Source: Pseudoalteromonas sp. T1lg75 | GTDB lineage: Bacteria; Pseudomonadota; Gammaproteobacteria; Enterobacterales; Alteromonadaceae | Direction: 5' to 3' | Assembly (NCBI RefSeq): GCF_002964705.1 | Contig: NZ_PQCD01000049.1 | Span: 404,704 to 468,703, forward strand | Length of the DNA: 64,000 nucleotides | Translations under genes and position numbers: made by a program | Part shown: in pieces, positions 55,138-62,725 of the stretch | Numbering within the stretch: position 1 is the stretch's first letter | Layout of the letters: every line of letters begins with the position of its first letter | Notes under the pieces: model-generated | What the model saw: only the letters and a program-made list of their open reading frames with translations | Databases searched by the model: none | Told to the model about the DNA's origin: nothing

Positions 55138-55539
55138 ATGGCACGTAAACAACGTTTTCGTGAAGAAGAAGAAGCAGCCGTCGATATGACGCCGATGCTA
55201 GACATCGTATTCATCATGCTGATCTTCTTTATCGTAACTACATCGTTCGTTAAAGAAGCTGGTATTGATGTAAATAAACCTGAAGCAGCGCAAGCGACTA
55301 AGAAGAAAAATGCAAATATCTTCATCGCTATTCGCTCTAACGGTGAAATTTGGATGGATAAGCGTCAGGTAGATGTTGAGCGTGTAGCTGCGAATATCGA
55401 ACGTCTATTAGCAGAGCAACCAACCGAAATCGTAATTATCCAAGCGGATAAAGATGCGAAGCACGGTGTAGTTGTGAAGGTAATGGACCAAATTAAAGCT
55501 GCAGGTATCGATAAGATATCCATCGCTGGAGAAAAGTAA
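55138..55539 (+). CDS. exbD: ExbD-type biopolymer transport protein
   Basis: The 133-residue protein has a basic cytosolic N-terminus (MARKQRFREEEEAAVDMTPMLDIVFIMLIFFIVTTSFV), one membrane segment carrying the essential proton-binding Asp in VDMTPMLDIVF, and a periplasmic domain with VVIIQADKDAKHGVVVKVMDQIKAAGI-type ending. ATG 55138 is chosen over TTG 55132 because GAGAGA lies upstream at a good distance. It overlaps tonB by one base. Confidence 0.94.
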   Translation: MARKQRFREEEEAAVDMTPMLDIVFIMLIFFIVTTSFVKEAGIDVNKPEAAQATKKKNANIFIAIRSNGEIWMDKRQVDVERVAANIERLLAEQPTEIVIIQADKDAKHGVVVKVMDQIKAAGIDKISIAGEK

Positions 55540-56156
55540 TGATTCGTTTTCTGTTTTCACTGATTGCAGGTGGGGCAGTTACTTTCGGCTTATTCTTTTT
55601 CATGGCGTATCTGATCTCCGGAGGAGACGGACGCGCCGCTAACGAGAAAGAGAAGATCGTTGTCGAAATTATGACGAATCCACCTGAATCCAAGGTGCAG
55701 GAGCGTAAGCGTGTACCGCCGCCGCCGCCTCCACCGCCAAAGCAGCCGCCTAAACCGCAGCCGCCACAGCCAGACAACAGCAACCCTGATGCTGGCGCAC
55801 TAGGCTTTAATATGCCAAGTGTTAACGTGGGTGGTTCTGCCGGTGGATTAAGTGGCCCAGGTGCATTTGGTCGAGATGGTGATGCGACACCTCTTGTGCG
55901 AATTGAACCTAAATACCCAGTGCAAGCCGCACGTGATGGTAAAGAAGGTTGGGTACAACTTTCATTCACCATCAACGAAGTGGGCGGGGTAGAGGACGTT
56001 GAGGTAATCGACGCCGAGCCTAAGCGTATCTTCGACCGTGAAGCTAAGCGTGCACTGCGTAAATGGAAGTACAAGCCAAAAGTTGTTGATGGCAAGCCGG
56101 TAAAACAGCCTGGCATCACAGTACAGCTTGACTTTAAACTGAACCAAGACCAGTAA
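55539..56156 (+). CDS. tonB: TonB energy transducer
   Basis: The 205-residue protein has an N-terminal membrane anchor (FLFSLIAGGAVTFGLFFFMAYLI) and a Pro-rich periplasm-spanning linker (about residues 58-80, a run of eight prolines, then KQPPKPQPPQP). The C-terminal TonB domain (about 118-205) contains PLVRIEPKYPVQAARDGKEGWVQLSFTI, the P-x-YP and EG-V motifs, and ALRKWKYKP. It transfers proton-motive force from ExbBD to outer-membrane receptors. It is short, of the TonB2 type, in a polycistronic unit with exbD upstream and the TPR gene downstream. Confidence 0.94.
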   Translation: MIRFLFSLIAGGAVTFGLFFFMAYLISGGDGRAANEKEKIVVEIMTNPPESKVQERKRVPPPPPPPPKQPPKPQPPQPDNSNPDAGALGFNMPSVNVGGSAGGLSGPGAFGRDGDATPLVRIEPKYPVQAARDGKEGWVQLSFTINEVGGVEDVEVIDAEPKRIFDREAKRALRKWKYKPKVVDGKPVKQPGITVQLDFKLNQDQ

Positions 56157-56169
56157 GGAGAGTGTAGAG

Positions 56170-57435
56170 ATGAAAAATCTATCGAAAGTTACTGCACTCG
56201 CTCTGCTAATCTCCGTATCGGGCGGCGTAGTCAGCACCTCAGCGGTGGCTGCGCCAAACTACGCGGAGATCGAAAAGCGCAAAAATGCCAAGACTAAGGT
56301 CATGGGCGAGCGCGTCGGTAAAAAAGTGGTTAAGGCTTTCGAGCTTTATGAAGCTGAAGATGTCGACGGTGCCATTGCTATTCTGAAAGAGTTGGATCCT
56401 TCTGATAAGTTTGATAAGGCTACAGTAGACCGTTACTTAGGTCAGTTGTATGCTCAGAAAGACAACTATCAGTTAGCGATCAAGCATATTCGCGATGCGG
56501 TTAAGCCAGATGTGCTTAACTTCAACGACCAAGAACAAGCAATGAAGCTGATTGGTGACTTGTTGGCTAATACCAAGAAGTACAAAGAAGCAAAGCAAGC
56601 CTACATCGACTGGATGGACTTCACTGGTGAAGAAGATGCCACGGTGTACACGCGTATTGCGCAGGCTAACTATGAGCTTGGTCAGTTTAAAGACGTTGTG
56701 CAACCAGCCGAGCGCGCCATTGAGCTAAATGCGAAGTCAGAGCCTAAAAAGGCACCTTTCTCGCTGCTTATGGGTGCTTACTACGAGACGAAAGACTTTC
56801 CGAACGTAGTTAAAGTTGGCGAACGTATGGTGAAAAGTTGGCCCGAAGACAAAAAGTCTTGGACTAACCTAGGTCGTTTCTATATGCAGGTAGAAGACTA
56901 TTCAAAAGGTCTGAATATCATGGATATCGCATACGACAACGGCTACCTTGAGTCTGAAACAGACTATAAGGTACTTGCCCAGCTATATTCGTTCGTTGGC
57001 GTGCCTTATAAAGCCGGTTTCCATATGGAAAAAGCGGTTAATGAAGGTAAGGTTGAGCGCACTAAGCCAAATGTAACGGCAATTGCCAGCTACTATCATA
57101 ATACGAAAAACATTAAGACGGCGGCTAAGTACTACGAAGAAGCAGCAAAGTTTGATAACGATGCCGAGCTTTTCCGTAAAGCAGGTTCATTGCGTTTACA
57201 AGAGCAACAGTTCGATAAGGCCGTGGCCTTGTTAAACAAAGCGCTTGATTTGGGCTCTGATAAGAAAGGTCAAATTTATTCAGACCTAGCCGAAGCCTAC
57301 TTACAGCAAGAGAAATACAAGCAGGCGTATGCAGCGATCTCCAAAGCAGCGGAAGATCCAAGCACACGTAAGTTTGCTCGTAGCTGGAAGACCTTTATTA
57401 AAGATAAGGCGCAGCGTAACGGCGTAAGTCTTTAA
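56170..57435 (+). CDS. tetratricopeptide repeat protein of the TonB operon
   Basis: The 421-residue periplasmic protein has a signal peptide (MKNLSKVTALALLISVSGGVVSTSAVA) followed by helical TPR-like repeats through most of its length, for example YLGQLYAQKDNYQLAIKHIRDA, YTRIAQANYELGQFKDVVQPAERAI and YSDLAEAYLQQEKYKQAYAAISKAA. It is the conserved last gene of ttpC-exbB-exbD-tonB operons in Vibrio, Shewanella and relatives, and probably scaffolds the complex. The spacing to tonB is 13 bases, and a strong terminator follows. Confidence 0.9.
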   Translation: MKNLSKVTALALLISVSGGVVSTSAVAAPNYAEIEKRKNAKTKVMGERVGKKVVKAFELYEAEDVDGAIAILKELDPSDKFDKATVDRYLGQLYAQKDNYQLAIKHIRDAVKPDVLNFNDQEQAMKLIGDLLANTKKYKEAKQAYIDWMDFTGEEDATVYTRIAQANYELGQFKDVVQPAERAIELNAKSEPKKAPFSLLMGAYYETKDFPNVVKVGERMVKSWPEDKKSWTNLGRFYMQVEDYSKGLNIMDIAYDNGYLESETDYKVLAQLYSFVGVPYKAGFHMEKAVNEGKVERTKPNVTAIASYYHNTKNIKTAAKYYEEAAKFDNDAELFRKAGSLRLQEQQFDKAVALLNKALDLGSDKKGQIYSDLAEAYLQQEKYKQAYAAISKAAEDPSTRKFARSWKTFIKDKAQRNGVSL

Positions 57436-57452
57436 TCACAGCATGTGACCAT

Positions 57453-57478
57453 AAAAAGCCCCAATTGGGGCTTTTTTT
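57453..57478 (+). terminator. intrinsic terminator of the TonB operon
   Basis: AAAAAGCCCC (57453-57462), loop AATT, GGGGCTTTTTTT (57467-57478). Confidence 0.9.
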
Positions 57479-57514
57479 ATATTTAAAAAACTAAATAACA
57501 GCGTTGAGCAGATT

Positions 57515-58495
57515 ATGATCAAGCGAATTTTATCCGTGGCGTTAGTATTCTTGGCGGGGTGTTCCGATGCGCCGAATTTAAATTCTGAGCAAGCCATTGC
57601 GGCCTTACAACAGCTTAATGCCAGGCTCAGCGGCGAAAAGGGCGATGCCAGCCAGCCTTGGCCCTACACTCCGGAGTACCTGAAGCAACGCCACGATATT
57701 TATAATGCCATCGCACGTTCGCAGTTAACTCCTAACCAAGCGCAAACCCTGGATTACCTGATCACCGAAGAGCGTTTTGTGCGTCGCTATCAGCCCTGGC
57801 CGTTAGCGGCAAAAATTGATGCCAGTTCGGCGTTTTTTCAAGATCCTCTGTGGCAAGAAGGCTTAGCAAAATGGCTGCGCTTTGTTGAGCAGGCCTTAGA
57901 GCAAGGGCAGCAAAGTAAGATTTACCTCAATGCCGTGGAAATGGCGCACATACAGGCTCAGCTAGGGCAGATTAAAACACAGAGCACAGTGCCGGTGCTT
58001 AACAGTGCTATCGCTAGCTTGGAGACGTATTTAAGCCGTTATATGCCGCGTAATCAACTGGGTTTGGGTCAGTTGCCCAATGGCGCACAGTGGTATCAAG
58101 CGAAGATTAATTATTACAGTAATCAGGTACGCTCTCCCATTCAGTGGTACACCCATATCCTAGGCGAGCAAAAGGGCCTTAAAGGGCTGAACGTACAGCC
58201 ATTGCCAGAGCATGAGGGTGCTAAAATAATGCCAGACCTGGATTGGCGGCAAAGTTATGGTGACCTAAGGGGATGGGCTAAGGCACAGCAGTTAACGCCG
58301 TCTCAGCGCTATATGGCGCTGATTTGGATGGAAGTTGACCTGGGTGTACATGCGCAAATGTGGAGTGAGCAGTTTGCCTATACGGCTTTGGCTAATAAAG
58401 GAATAGATGCTGGGGGGGCAACGCGCATCTTGATGCAGGTATTGGCCCACCCAGGACAGAGTTTTATCTATGCTGATGCGGTTAACGCGCCTTGA
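57515..58495 (+). CDS. lipoprotein, possibly DUF885-related
   Basis: The 326-residue product has a lipoprotein signal (MIKRILSVALVFLAGCSD). I recognise no catalytic motif with confidence. The C-terminal half (PNGAQWYQAKINYYSNQVRSPIQWYTHIL, then IWMEVDLGVHAQMWSEQFAYTAL and GGATRILMQVLAHPGQSFIY) recalls the C-terminal region of DUF885 proteins, which would make it a shortened, perhaps inactive relative; this is inference. It lies downstream of the TonB operon terminator and overlaps the convergent DksA-like gene by 14 bases. Confidence 0.75.
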   Translation: MIKRILSVALVFLAGCSDAPNLNSEQAIAALQQLNARLSGEKGDASQPWPYTPEYLKQRHDIYNAIARSQLTPNQAQTLDYLITEERFVRRYQPWPLAAKIDASSAFFQDPLWQEGLAKWLRFVEQALEQGQQSKIYLNAVEMAHIQAQLGQIKTQSTVPVLNSAIASLETYLSRYMPRNQLGLGQLPNGAQWYQAKINYYSNQVRSPIQWYTHILGEQKGLKGLNVQPLPEHEGAKIMPDLDWRQSYGDLRGWAKAQQLTPSQRYMALIWMEVDLGVHAQMWSEQFAYTALANKGIDAGGATRILMQVLAHPGQSFIYADAVNAP

Positions 58496-58838
58496 GGTGA
58501 ATTTCGCACTGTTGGCAGCGTTGGGTGGTGACGTCTTCCACAAGACGTGCCGCCTCAATGGGTTCTTCACAATCGCTGCAAAAGCCGAAGAGCCCCAAAT
58601 CAAATTGGCACTGGGTTGCCTCAAGGCGTTCCAGCTTATCTACCAAATCCTTGTAAGTGGGTCCGGATTTATCGCGAAGGTGTGCCACCCAGTCCCACTC
58701 CGGGTGTGCTGCCAAGGTTTGATATAGCTCGTTTTCATGGCTGAGGGTGGAGTAGCGCAGGCGGTTTAATAGCTCTTCGCGTACTTGCGAAAGCAACACC
58801 TCTACTTTCGATTCAAAGTCGAGCGTCTCGATGGTCAT
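58482..58838 (-). CDS. TraR/DksA-family zinc-finger protein
   Basis: The 118-residue protein has a helical N-terminal hairpin (about residues 5-75) and a C4 zinc finger near the C-terminus, FGFCSDCEEPIEAARL...TQRCQQCEIHLKAR, with two C-x2-C pairs. DksA-type proteins insert into the RNA polymerase secondary channel; the DxxDxA tip of true DksA is not obvious here. ATG 58838 is used, having GGAC upstream; GTG 58850 is an alternative adding four residues. It is convergent with the lipoprotein gene. Confidence 0.85.
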   Translation of the reverse strand: MTIETLDFESKVEVLLSQVREELLNRLRYSTLSHENELYQTLAAHPEWDWVAHLRDKSGPTYKDLVDKLERLEATQCQFDLGLFGFCSDCEEPIEAARLVEDVTTQRCQQCEIHLKAR

Positions 58839-58933
58839 GACACAGTCCACTGTTAACTTAGGTAGCTATTATTGTGGCCAGTAAATGGCTGAGTCGATAT
58901 GACCGTGATCAACTAAAGGCGAAAAAGAGTGAG

Positions 58934-59156
58934 TTATACCAATTCACTTAAGTAGCTAATCTGTTTATTCTTGCGGTTAAATTCATCCATGAAGCTTGGT
59001 TACATCGCGCATCCATGCGCTCACCTCGCTAAGCTGCGAAGCATTGCTTTGATCTTGCTCGCCTATGTAGAGTAACTACATAAGGAAAATTCGCCTTGTT
59101 ATCACATCATTTACCCAGCGCTATCTCTGATCACATACTTAACATAATTGGTATTA
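58934..59156. mobile_element. MITE-like element between the dksA-like gene and dusC
   Basis: Ends TTATACCAATTCACTTAAGT (58934-58953) and ACTTAACATAATTGGTATTA (59137-59156) are inverted repeats matching at 15 of 20 positions. The 223-base element has no coding capacity. Inside it (58981-59065) is a diverged copy of the intergenic repeat seen at 5.5-5.8 kb (ATTCATCCATGAAGC... GCATCCATGC...). Its last three bases, TTA, are the complement of the dusC stop codon. AATTGGTAT-type ends are common in Alteromonadales MITEs, as I recall. Confidence 0.65.
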
Positions 59157-60113
59157 CGCTTGCTCACTATGGTGTTTTAATACAGCTAATACTTCGTCTT
59201 TATCATGCAGGCGGCGGATGTCTTCGAACAAGGCGTCGGCCTGGCCATAGGTGCGTTTTAAATAACCCAGCCACTGTTTTGTGCGATTGGCGAAGTAGCG
59301 TTTCGACATCTGCTCATCGTCATGCATGGACGAGTGCACGATATGATAGATAACATCATGCCAGCTTAGGTGGCGATGGGTTTGCCCCGAATCTTCTGCT
59401 TTAATCCAGGCCGCTAAATCTGGCATAGCCAGGGCGCCGCGGCCCAGCATCAGATGCTGACATTGGCTTTGCGCTCGTGCGTTAAGGGCATCATTAAGAT
59501 CCCAAATTTCACCGTTGGCGACCACTTCCATATTTGTATTTCTTGCCAGCAGAGGGGCAATCTTGTCCCAGTAGGCTGGCGGACGGTAGCCGTCGCGTTT
59601 GGTGCGTGCATGAATGGCAATACCATCGGCTTTGGCTTGCGCCACCGCATCGAAAATTTCGCTGCTTAAGGAGTCATCGTCAAATCCCAGTCGGACCTTA
59701 GCGGTAACAATATGCTCATTATCAACGGCATCACGCACCGCCTTGACGATTTGATAGACTTGCTCCGGCTCTTTCAAAAGCACGGCGCCACCCTTACTTT
59801 TATTCACGGTTTTCGCAGGACAGCCAAAATTCAGATCAATCCCATGAGAGCCTAAGGCAACGGCTTTGACGGCGTTTTCGGCTAAATAGTGAGGGTCTTG
59901 CCCAAGTAACTGGATACGCACGGGAGTACCCGAACGGGTAAAGCCACCGTTGTGTAGTTCCGGGCAATAGCGCATAAACACGCGGCGCGGCAAACGTTGA
60001 TTAACGACACGAACAAACTCGGTCACACATAGATCGAAGCCACCAATGTCGGTCAGCAGCTGGCGCATTTTAAAATCTACAACGCCTTCCATGGGTGCGA
60101 GGATAAGTTTCAT
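59154..60113 (-). CDS. dusC: tRNA-dihydrouridine(16) synthase DusC
   Basis: The 319-residue flavin enzyme reduces uridine 16 in the tRNA D-loop. The N-terminus MKLILAPMEGVVDFKMRQLLT and the catalytic cysteine in GIDLNFGCPAKTVNKSKGGAVLL mark the Dus family, and the EFVRVVNQRLPRRVF insertion points to DusC. It has a TIM barrel (about residues 1-240) and a C-terminal helical tRNA-binding domain. The stop TAA is the last triplet of the flanking MITE, so the C-terminus may have been set by that insertion. It is divergent from the hvf cluster. Confidence 0.94.
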   Translation of the reverse strand: MKLILAPMEGVVDFKMRQLLTDIGGFDLCVTEFVRVVNQRLPRRVFMRYCPELHNGGFTRSGTPVRIQLLGQDPHYLAENAVKAVALGSHGIDLNFGCPAKTVNKSKGGAVLLKEPEQVYQIVKAVRDAVDNEHIVTAKVRLGFDDDSLSSEIFDAVAQAKADGIAIHARTKRDGYRPPAYWDKIAPLLARNTNMEVVANGEIWDLNDALNARAQSQCQHLMLGRGALAMPDLAAWIKAEDSGQTHRHLSWHDVIYHIVHSSMHDDEQMSKRYFANRTKQWLGYLKRTYGQADALFEDIRRLHDKDEVLAVLKHHSEQA

Positions 60114-60232
60114 GTTTGACCTTATGGGAAATTTTGGCCGCGTATTCTAACCTGAACTAGGCTATTGATAAAATAGCATTATCAGTTCATATTTAAGTCT
60201 GTGATCTGATTAAAAAAATAATCTAGCATTAG

Positions 60233-60261
60233 TGAAAGCATCCGCCGCAAGGTCGGGTCTA
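60233..60261 (+). promoter_or_regulatory. candidate ECF-sigma-like promoter of the hvf cluster
   Basis: TGAAAG (60233-60238) and GTCTA (60257-60261), 18 bases apart, resemble the -35/-10 pattern of some ECF sigma factors, which control several related DUF692 clusters. No sigma gene is adjacent. An alternative sigma-70-like TTGATA lies near 60165. This is inference from short motifs. Confidence 0.25.
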
Positions 60262-60299
60262 CTTAATTTGACAGCTACTAACACAGAGAGAGCAAGAGC

Positions 60300-60821
60300 A
60301 TGAACACATTAAAGAAAAATTCAATTGCATTGACCCTTGGCGCGGTTGTTGCCGGTGGTGCTGCAATGACAGCTACCGATGCCCAGGCTAATCCATTTGA
60401 AATGCAAGAAATGGTAGCCGGTTATCAGCTAGACGCCGGTGAAGGTAAGTGCGGTGAAGGTAAGACCGAAAAAGAAGGTCGCTGCGGTGAAGCTAAAAAA
60501 GCCGAGAAAGAAGGTAAGTGCGGCGAAGGCAAGTGCGGCGAAGGTAAAGCCAAGAAAGAAGGTAAGTGTGGCGAAGGCAAATGCGGTGAAGGCAAAGCCA
60601 AAAAAGAAGGTAAGTGCGGCGAAGGCAAATGCGGTGAAGGCAAAGCCAAAAAAGAAGGTAAGTGTGGCGAAGGCAAATGCGGTGAAGGCAAAGCCAAAAA
60701 AGAAGGTAAGTGTGGCGAAGGCAAGTGCGGTGAAGGCAAAGCCAAAAAAGGTGAGAAAGAAGGCAAATGCGGTGAAGGTAAAGCCGAGAAAGAAGGTAAA
60801 TGTGGCGGCCACAGCGCATAA
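60300..60821 (+). CDS. hvfA: HvfA-like RiPP precursor with EGKCG repeats
   Basis: The 173-residue precursor has a Sec signal (MNTLKKNSIALTLGAVVAGGAAMTATDAQA), a short linker and a long core made of Gly, Glu, Lys and Cys. All 14 cysteines are in the core: 13 as EGKCG and one as EGRCG. Five exact 16-residue units (KEGKCGEGKCGEGKAK) are encoded by 48-bp tandem repeats at 60507-60746. In HvfA of Haemophilus the EGKCG cysteines are converted by HvfBC to copper-binding oxazolone/thioamide groups, and the product is exported to the periplasm. The adjacent hvfB and hvfC homologues support the same pathway here. There is no Cys in the leader. Confidence 0.9.
   Translation: MNTLKKNSIALTLGAVVAGGAAMTATDAQANPFEMQEMVAGYQLDAGEGKCGEGKTEKEGRCGEAKKAEKEGKCGEGKCGEGKAKKEGKCGEGKCGEGKAKKEGKCGEGKCGEGKAKKEGKCGEGKCGEGKAKKEGKCGEGKCGEGKAKKGEKEGKCGEGKAEKEGKCGGHSA
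60507..60746 (+). repeat. hvfA: five 48-bp tandem repeats inside hvfA
   Basis: Each unit encodes KEGKCGEGKCGEGKAK. Units differ only at synonymous positions (TGC/TGT, GGC/GGT, AAG/AAA), which shows selection for the peptide and makes copy number liable to change by slippage. Confidence 0.9.
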
Positions 60822-60848
60822 GCATTGAGACCGAGTCAAAACCTATGC

Positions 60849-60878
60849 AAGCCGCCGTCACACGCGGCTTGTGTGTTT
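60849..60878 (+). terminator. hairpin between hvfA and hvfB (attenuator-like)
   Basis: AAGCCGC (60849-60855) pairs with GCGGCTT (60864-60870) around an 8-base loop, followed by GTGTGTTT. It is weak as a terminator and likely lets only part of transcription continue, giving more precursor than enzyme. Confidence 0.5.
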
Positions 60879-60900
60879 AGGAATACCTAAGGAGTACGTG

Positions 60901-61746
60901 ATGAAAACCTGTGCCACAGAGATAGGTAATGTTGGCCTTGGGCTACGTCGCGAAATGGTTGACGATATGCTCACCCATATTCCCGAGCAAATTGGCTTTA
61001 TGGAAGTGGCGCCTGAAAATTGGTTACCCTTTGGTGGCAAGCTGGGTAAACAGTTTAAAGCCTTGACCGAGCGCCACCCCTTTATTTGTCATGGCCTTTC
61101 CTTATCGATAGGCTCGCCCGATCCTCTGGACATCGATTTTATCAAAGCCCTGAAACGCTTCTTTGATGAGCATAATATTCGAATGTACAGCGAGCACTTA
61201 AGTTATTGCTCCGCTGGCGGCCATATGTATGATCTGATGCCCATTCCCTTCACCGGTGATTCGGTTGATTATGTCGCGGCGCGCATTCGCCAGGTGCAGG
61301 ATATTTTAGAGCGACCGCTTATCATGGAAAATGTCTCTTATTATGGTGCTCCGGGACAAGAAATGACCGAACTGGAGTTTACCAAGGAGGTATTGGCGGC
61401 GGCCGATTGTCAGCTCTTACTCGACGTTAATAATATCTATGTTAACTCTGTCAACCACGGTTATGATGCCAGTGCATTCCTCGGAGATCTGCCCAGCGAG
61501 CGGATCGCCTATATTCATGTGGCCGGTCACTATAATGAAGCGGACGATTTAATTGTCGATACTCATGGCGCCGATGTGATAGACCCAGTGTGGCAGTTGT
61601 TACAGCAGGCCTATGAATGCCATGGCGTGCACCCAACCTTGCTTGAGCGTGATTTTAATATCCCGCCCTTGCCACAGTTAATAACCGAGCTCGATACCAT
61701 AGCCGAGCTGCAACAGCCTTTTTTAGTTAATCAGCAGCGAGCCTAA
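60901..61746 (+). CDS. hvfB: DUF692 multinuclear non-heme iron oxidase (HvfB/BufB family)
   Basis: The 281-residue TIM-barrel enzyme carries the DUF692 metal ligands: His in FICHGLSLSIG, Glu and His in MYSEHLSYC, Glu/Asn in LIMENVSYY, Asp in LLLDVNNIYVN, the paired His of YIHVAGHYN, DTHG and the late Glu in LLERDFN. MNIO enzymes use two or three iron atoms and O2 to remodel cysteine in peptides. ATG 60901 is chosen because GGAG (60891-60894) precedes it; the frame opening at 60871 lies in the upstream hairpin. hvfC follows after two bases. Confidence 0.93.
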   Translation: MKTCATEIGNVGLGLRREMVDDMLTHIPEQIGFMEVAPENWLPFGGKLGKQFKALTERHPFICHGLSLSIGSPDPLDIDFIKALKRFFDEHNIRMYSEHLSYCSAGGHMYDLMPIPFTGDSVDYVAARIRQVQDILERPLIMENVSYYGAPGQEMTELEFTKEVLAAADCQLLLDVNNIYVNSVNHGYDASAFLGDLPSERIAYIHVAGHYNEADDLIVDTHGADVIDPVWQLLQQAYECHGVHPTLLERDFNIPPLPQLITELDTIAELQQPFLVNQQRA

Positions 61747-61748
61747 AG

Positions 61749-62489
61749 ATGCAGTTTAAACAGGTGCAAAAGCAATTCAGTGATTATATTCGCGATCCAG
61801 AGGCCAATCCCAAGCCCGAGGATATCGAAGAGCGACGCATGAAAATCTACCGAGAGCTGTTTTTCAATAACGTCAACGGCTTTTTAGAAAGTGGTTTCCC
61901 GGTATTGCATAGCCTTTATAAACCGCAGCAGTGGCAACAGCTGGTACGCACCTTTTTTGCGCACCACCAGGCGCAATCCCCATACTTTCTCGATATCTCA
62001 AAAGAGTTTGTGCATTTTTTAGCTCAAGAGTATACGCCTCGGGCCAGCGATCCCGCTTTTTTACTTGAGCTGGCGCACTATGAATGGGTCGAACTTGCCG
62101 TAGCCACCGCTAAGGTGCAGGGCACTTATCGCGCTATTTGTGTCATCACCGATGAGCCCATGTATTTTAGTGAATGTGCTCAGGTGGTGTGTTATCACTA
62201 TCCGGTGCAAACCATTTCCATTGATAATCAACCGGACGCGCCGGATGAGGTGCCCAGTTATATTTGTGTCTATCGTGATAGAGATGATGAGGTGCAGTTT
62301 TTAGCGCTCAATGGCATGACGGCACTGTTGCTCGACATCCTTAGTAAGCATCCTGGGATTACCCTTAAGACCTTGTGTACCTTGGTTAAGCAGCATGCTC
62401 CTAGCTTTGGTGAAGAACAATTGCAAGCCGGGGCGCAGCAGATCCTTACCGACTTAGCCCAAAGAAGCATAGTGCTAACGCTGGATTGA
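61749..62489 (+). CDS. hvfC: DUF2063 family RiPP recognition partner (HvfC/BufC family)
   Basis: The 246-residue protein begins MQFKQVQKQFSDYIRDPEANPKPEDIEERRMKIYRELFFNNVNGFLESGFPVL, the DUF2063 N-terminal helical domain that contacts the MNIO enzyme and the precursor leader. The second half (about residues 140-246) resembles a RiPP recognition or winged-helix-type domain with ALNGMTALLLDILSKHPGITLKTL. It brings HvfA to HvfB. It starts two bases after hvfB and is clearly co-translated. Confidence 0.92.
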   Translation: MQFKQVQKQFSDYIRDPEANPKPEDIEERRMKIYRELFFNNVNGFLESGFPVLHSLYKPQQWQQLVRTFFAHHQAQSPYFLDISKEFVHFLAQEYTPRASDPAFLLELAHYEWVELAVATAKVQGTYRAICVITDEPMYFSECAQVVCYHYPVQTISIDNQPDAPDEVPSYICVYRDRDDEVQFLALNGMTALLLDILSKHPGITLKTLCTLVKQHAPSFGEEQLQAGAQQILTDLAQRSIVLTLD

Positions 62490-62547
62490 TAGCCAATATT
62501 AGATTACTATATGCGCCGTTTTTTGTCGTGTTTAAGAGGTAATTACA

Positions 62548-62673
62548 ATGGCGCATAAAGGTGATTTTAAAGACCCTTTCAACTTCAAATATTTCGTTGC
62601 ATTTATCGCGGTATTCGCGGGCATTGGTTGCCTTAATGCAATTCTAGGTTGGGCCACTGCCATTTCAGCCTAA
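62548..62673 (+). CDS. 41-residue membrane peptide downstream of hvfC
   Basis: A short gene with AAGAGGT seven bases before ATG 62548 encodes MAHKGDFKDPFNFKYFVAF, then IAVFAGIGCLNAILGWATAI and a final SA. Residues 15-40 form one hydrophobic membrane segment with a single Cys (residue 28). I do not recognise the family. It takes the place where related clusters carry a DoxX-type membrane protein (HvfD/BufD). Transcription with hvfC is likely (58-base gap, then a terminator after it), but it could instead be an independent small-protein gene. Confidence 0.7.
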   Translation: MAHKGDFKDPFNFKYFVAFIAVFAGIGCLNAILGWATAISA

Positions 62674-62683
62674 TCGAATATTT

Positions 62684-62714
62684 GCACAAGGCCCCGTTAG
62701 GGGCTTTTTTGTGC
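62684..62714 (+). terminator. intrinsic terminator of the hvf cluster
   Basis: AAGGCCCC (62688-62695), loop GTTA, GGGGCTTTTTT (62700-62710), with outer GCACAA/TTGTGC pairing. It also serves the convergent peptidase gene. Confidence 0.88.
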
Positions 62715-62725
62715 CCGAAAAGTTG

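Noticed and set aside
60507..60746. Regularly spaced repeats that could suggest a CRISPR array
   Set aside because: Repeats are head-to-tail with no unique spacers and are coding.
60425..60861. Several long overlapping frames on both strands across hvfA, including Ser/Pro/His-rich and Leu-rich antisense proteins
   Set aside because: They are produced by the 48-bp coding repeats, which keep all frames open; only the + frame from 60300 has a signal peptide, a ribosome site and a known family.
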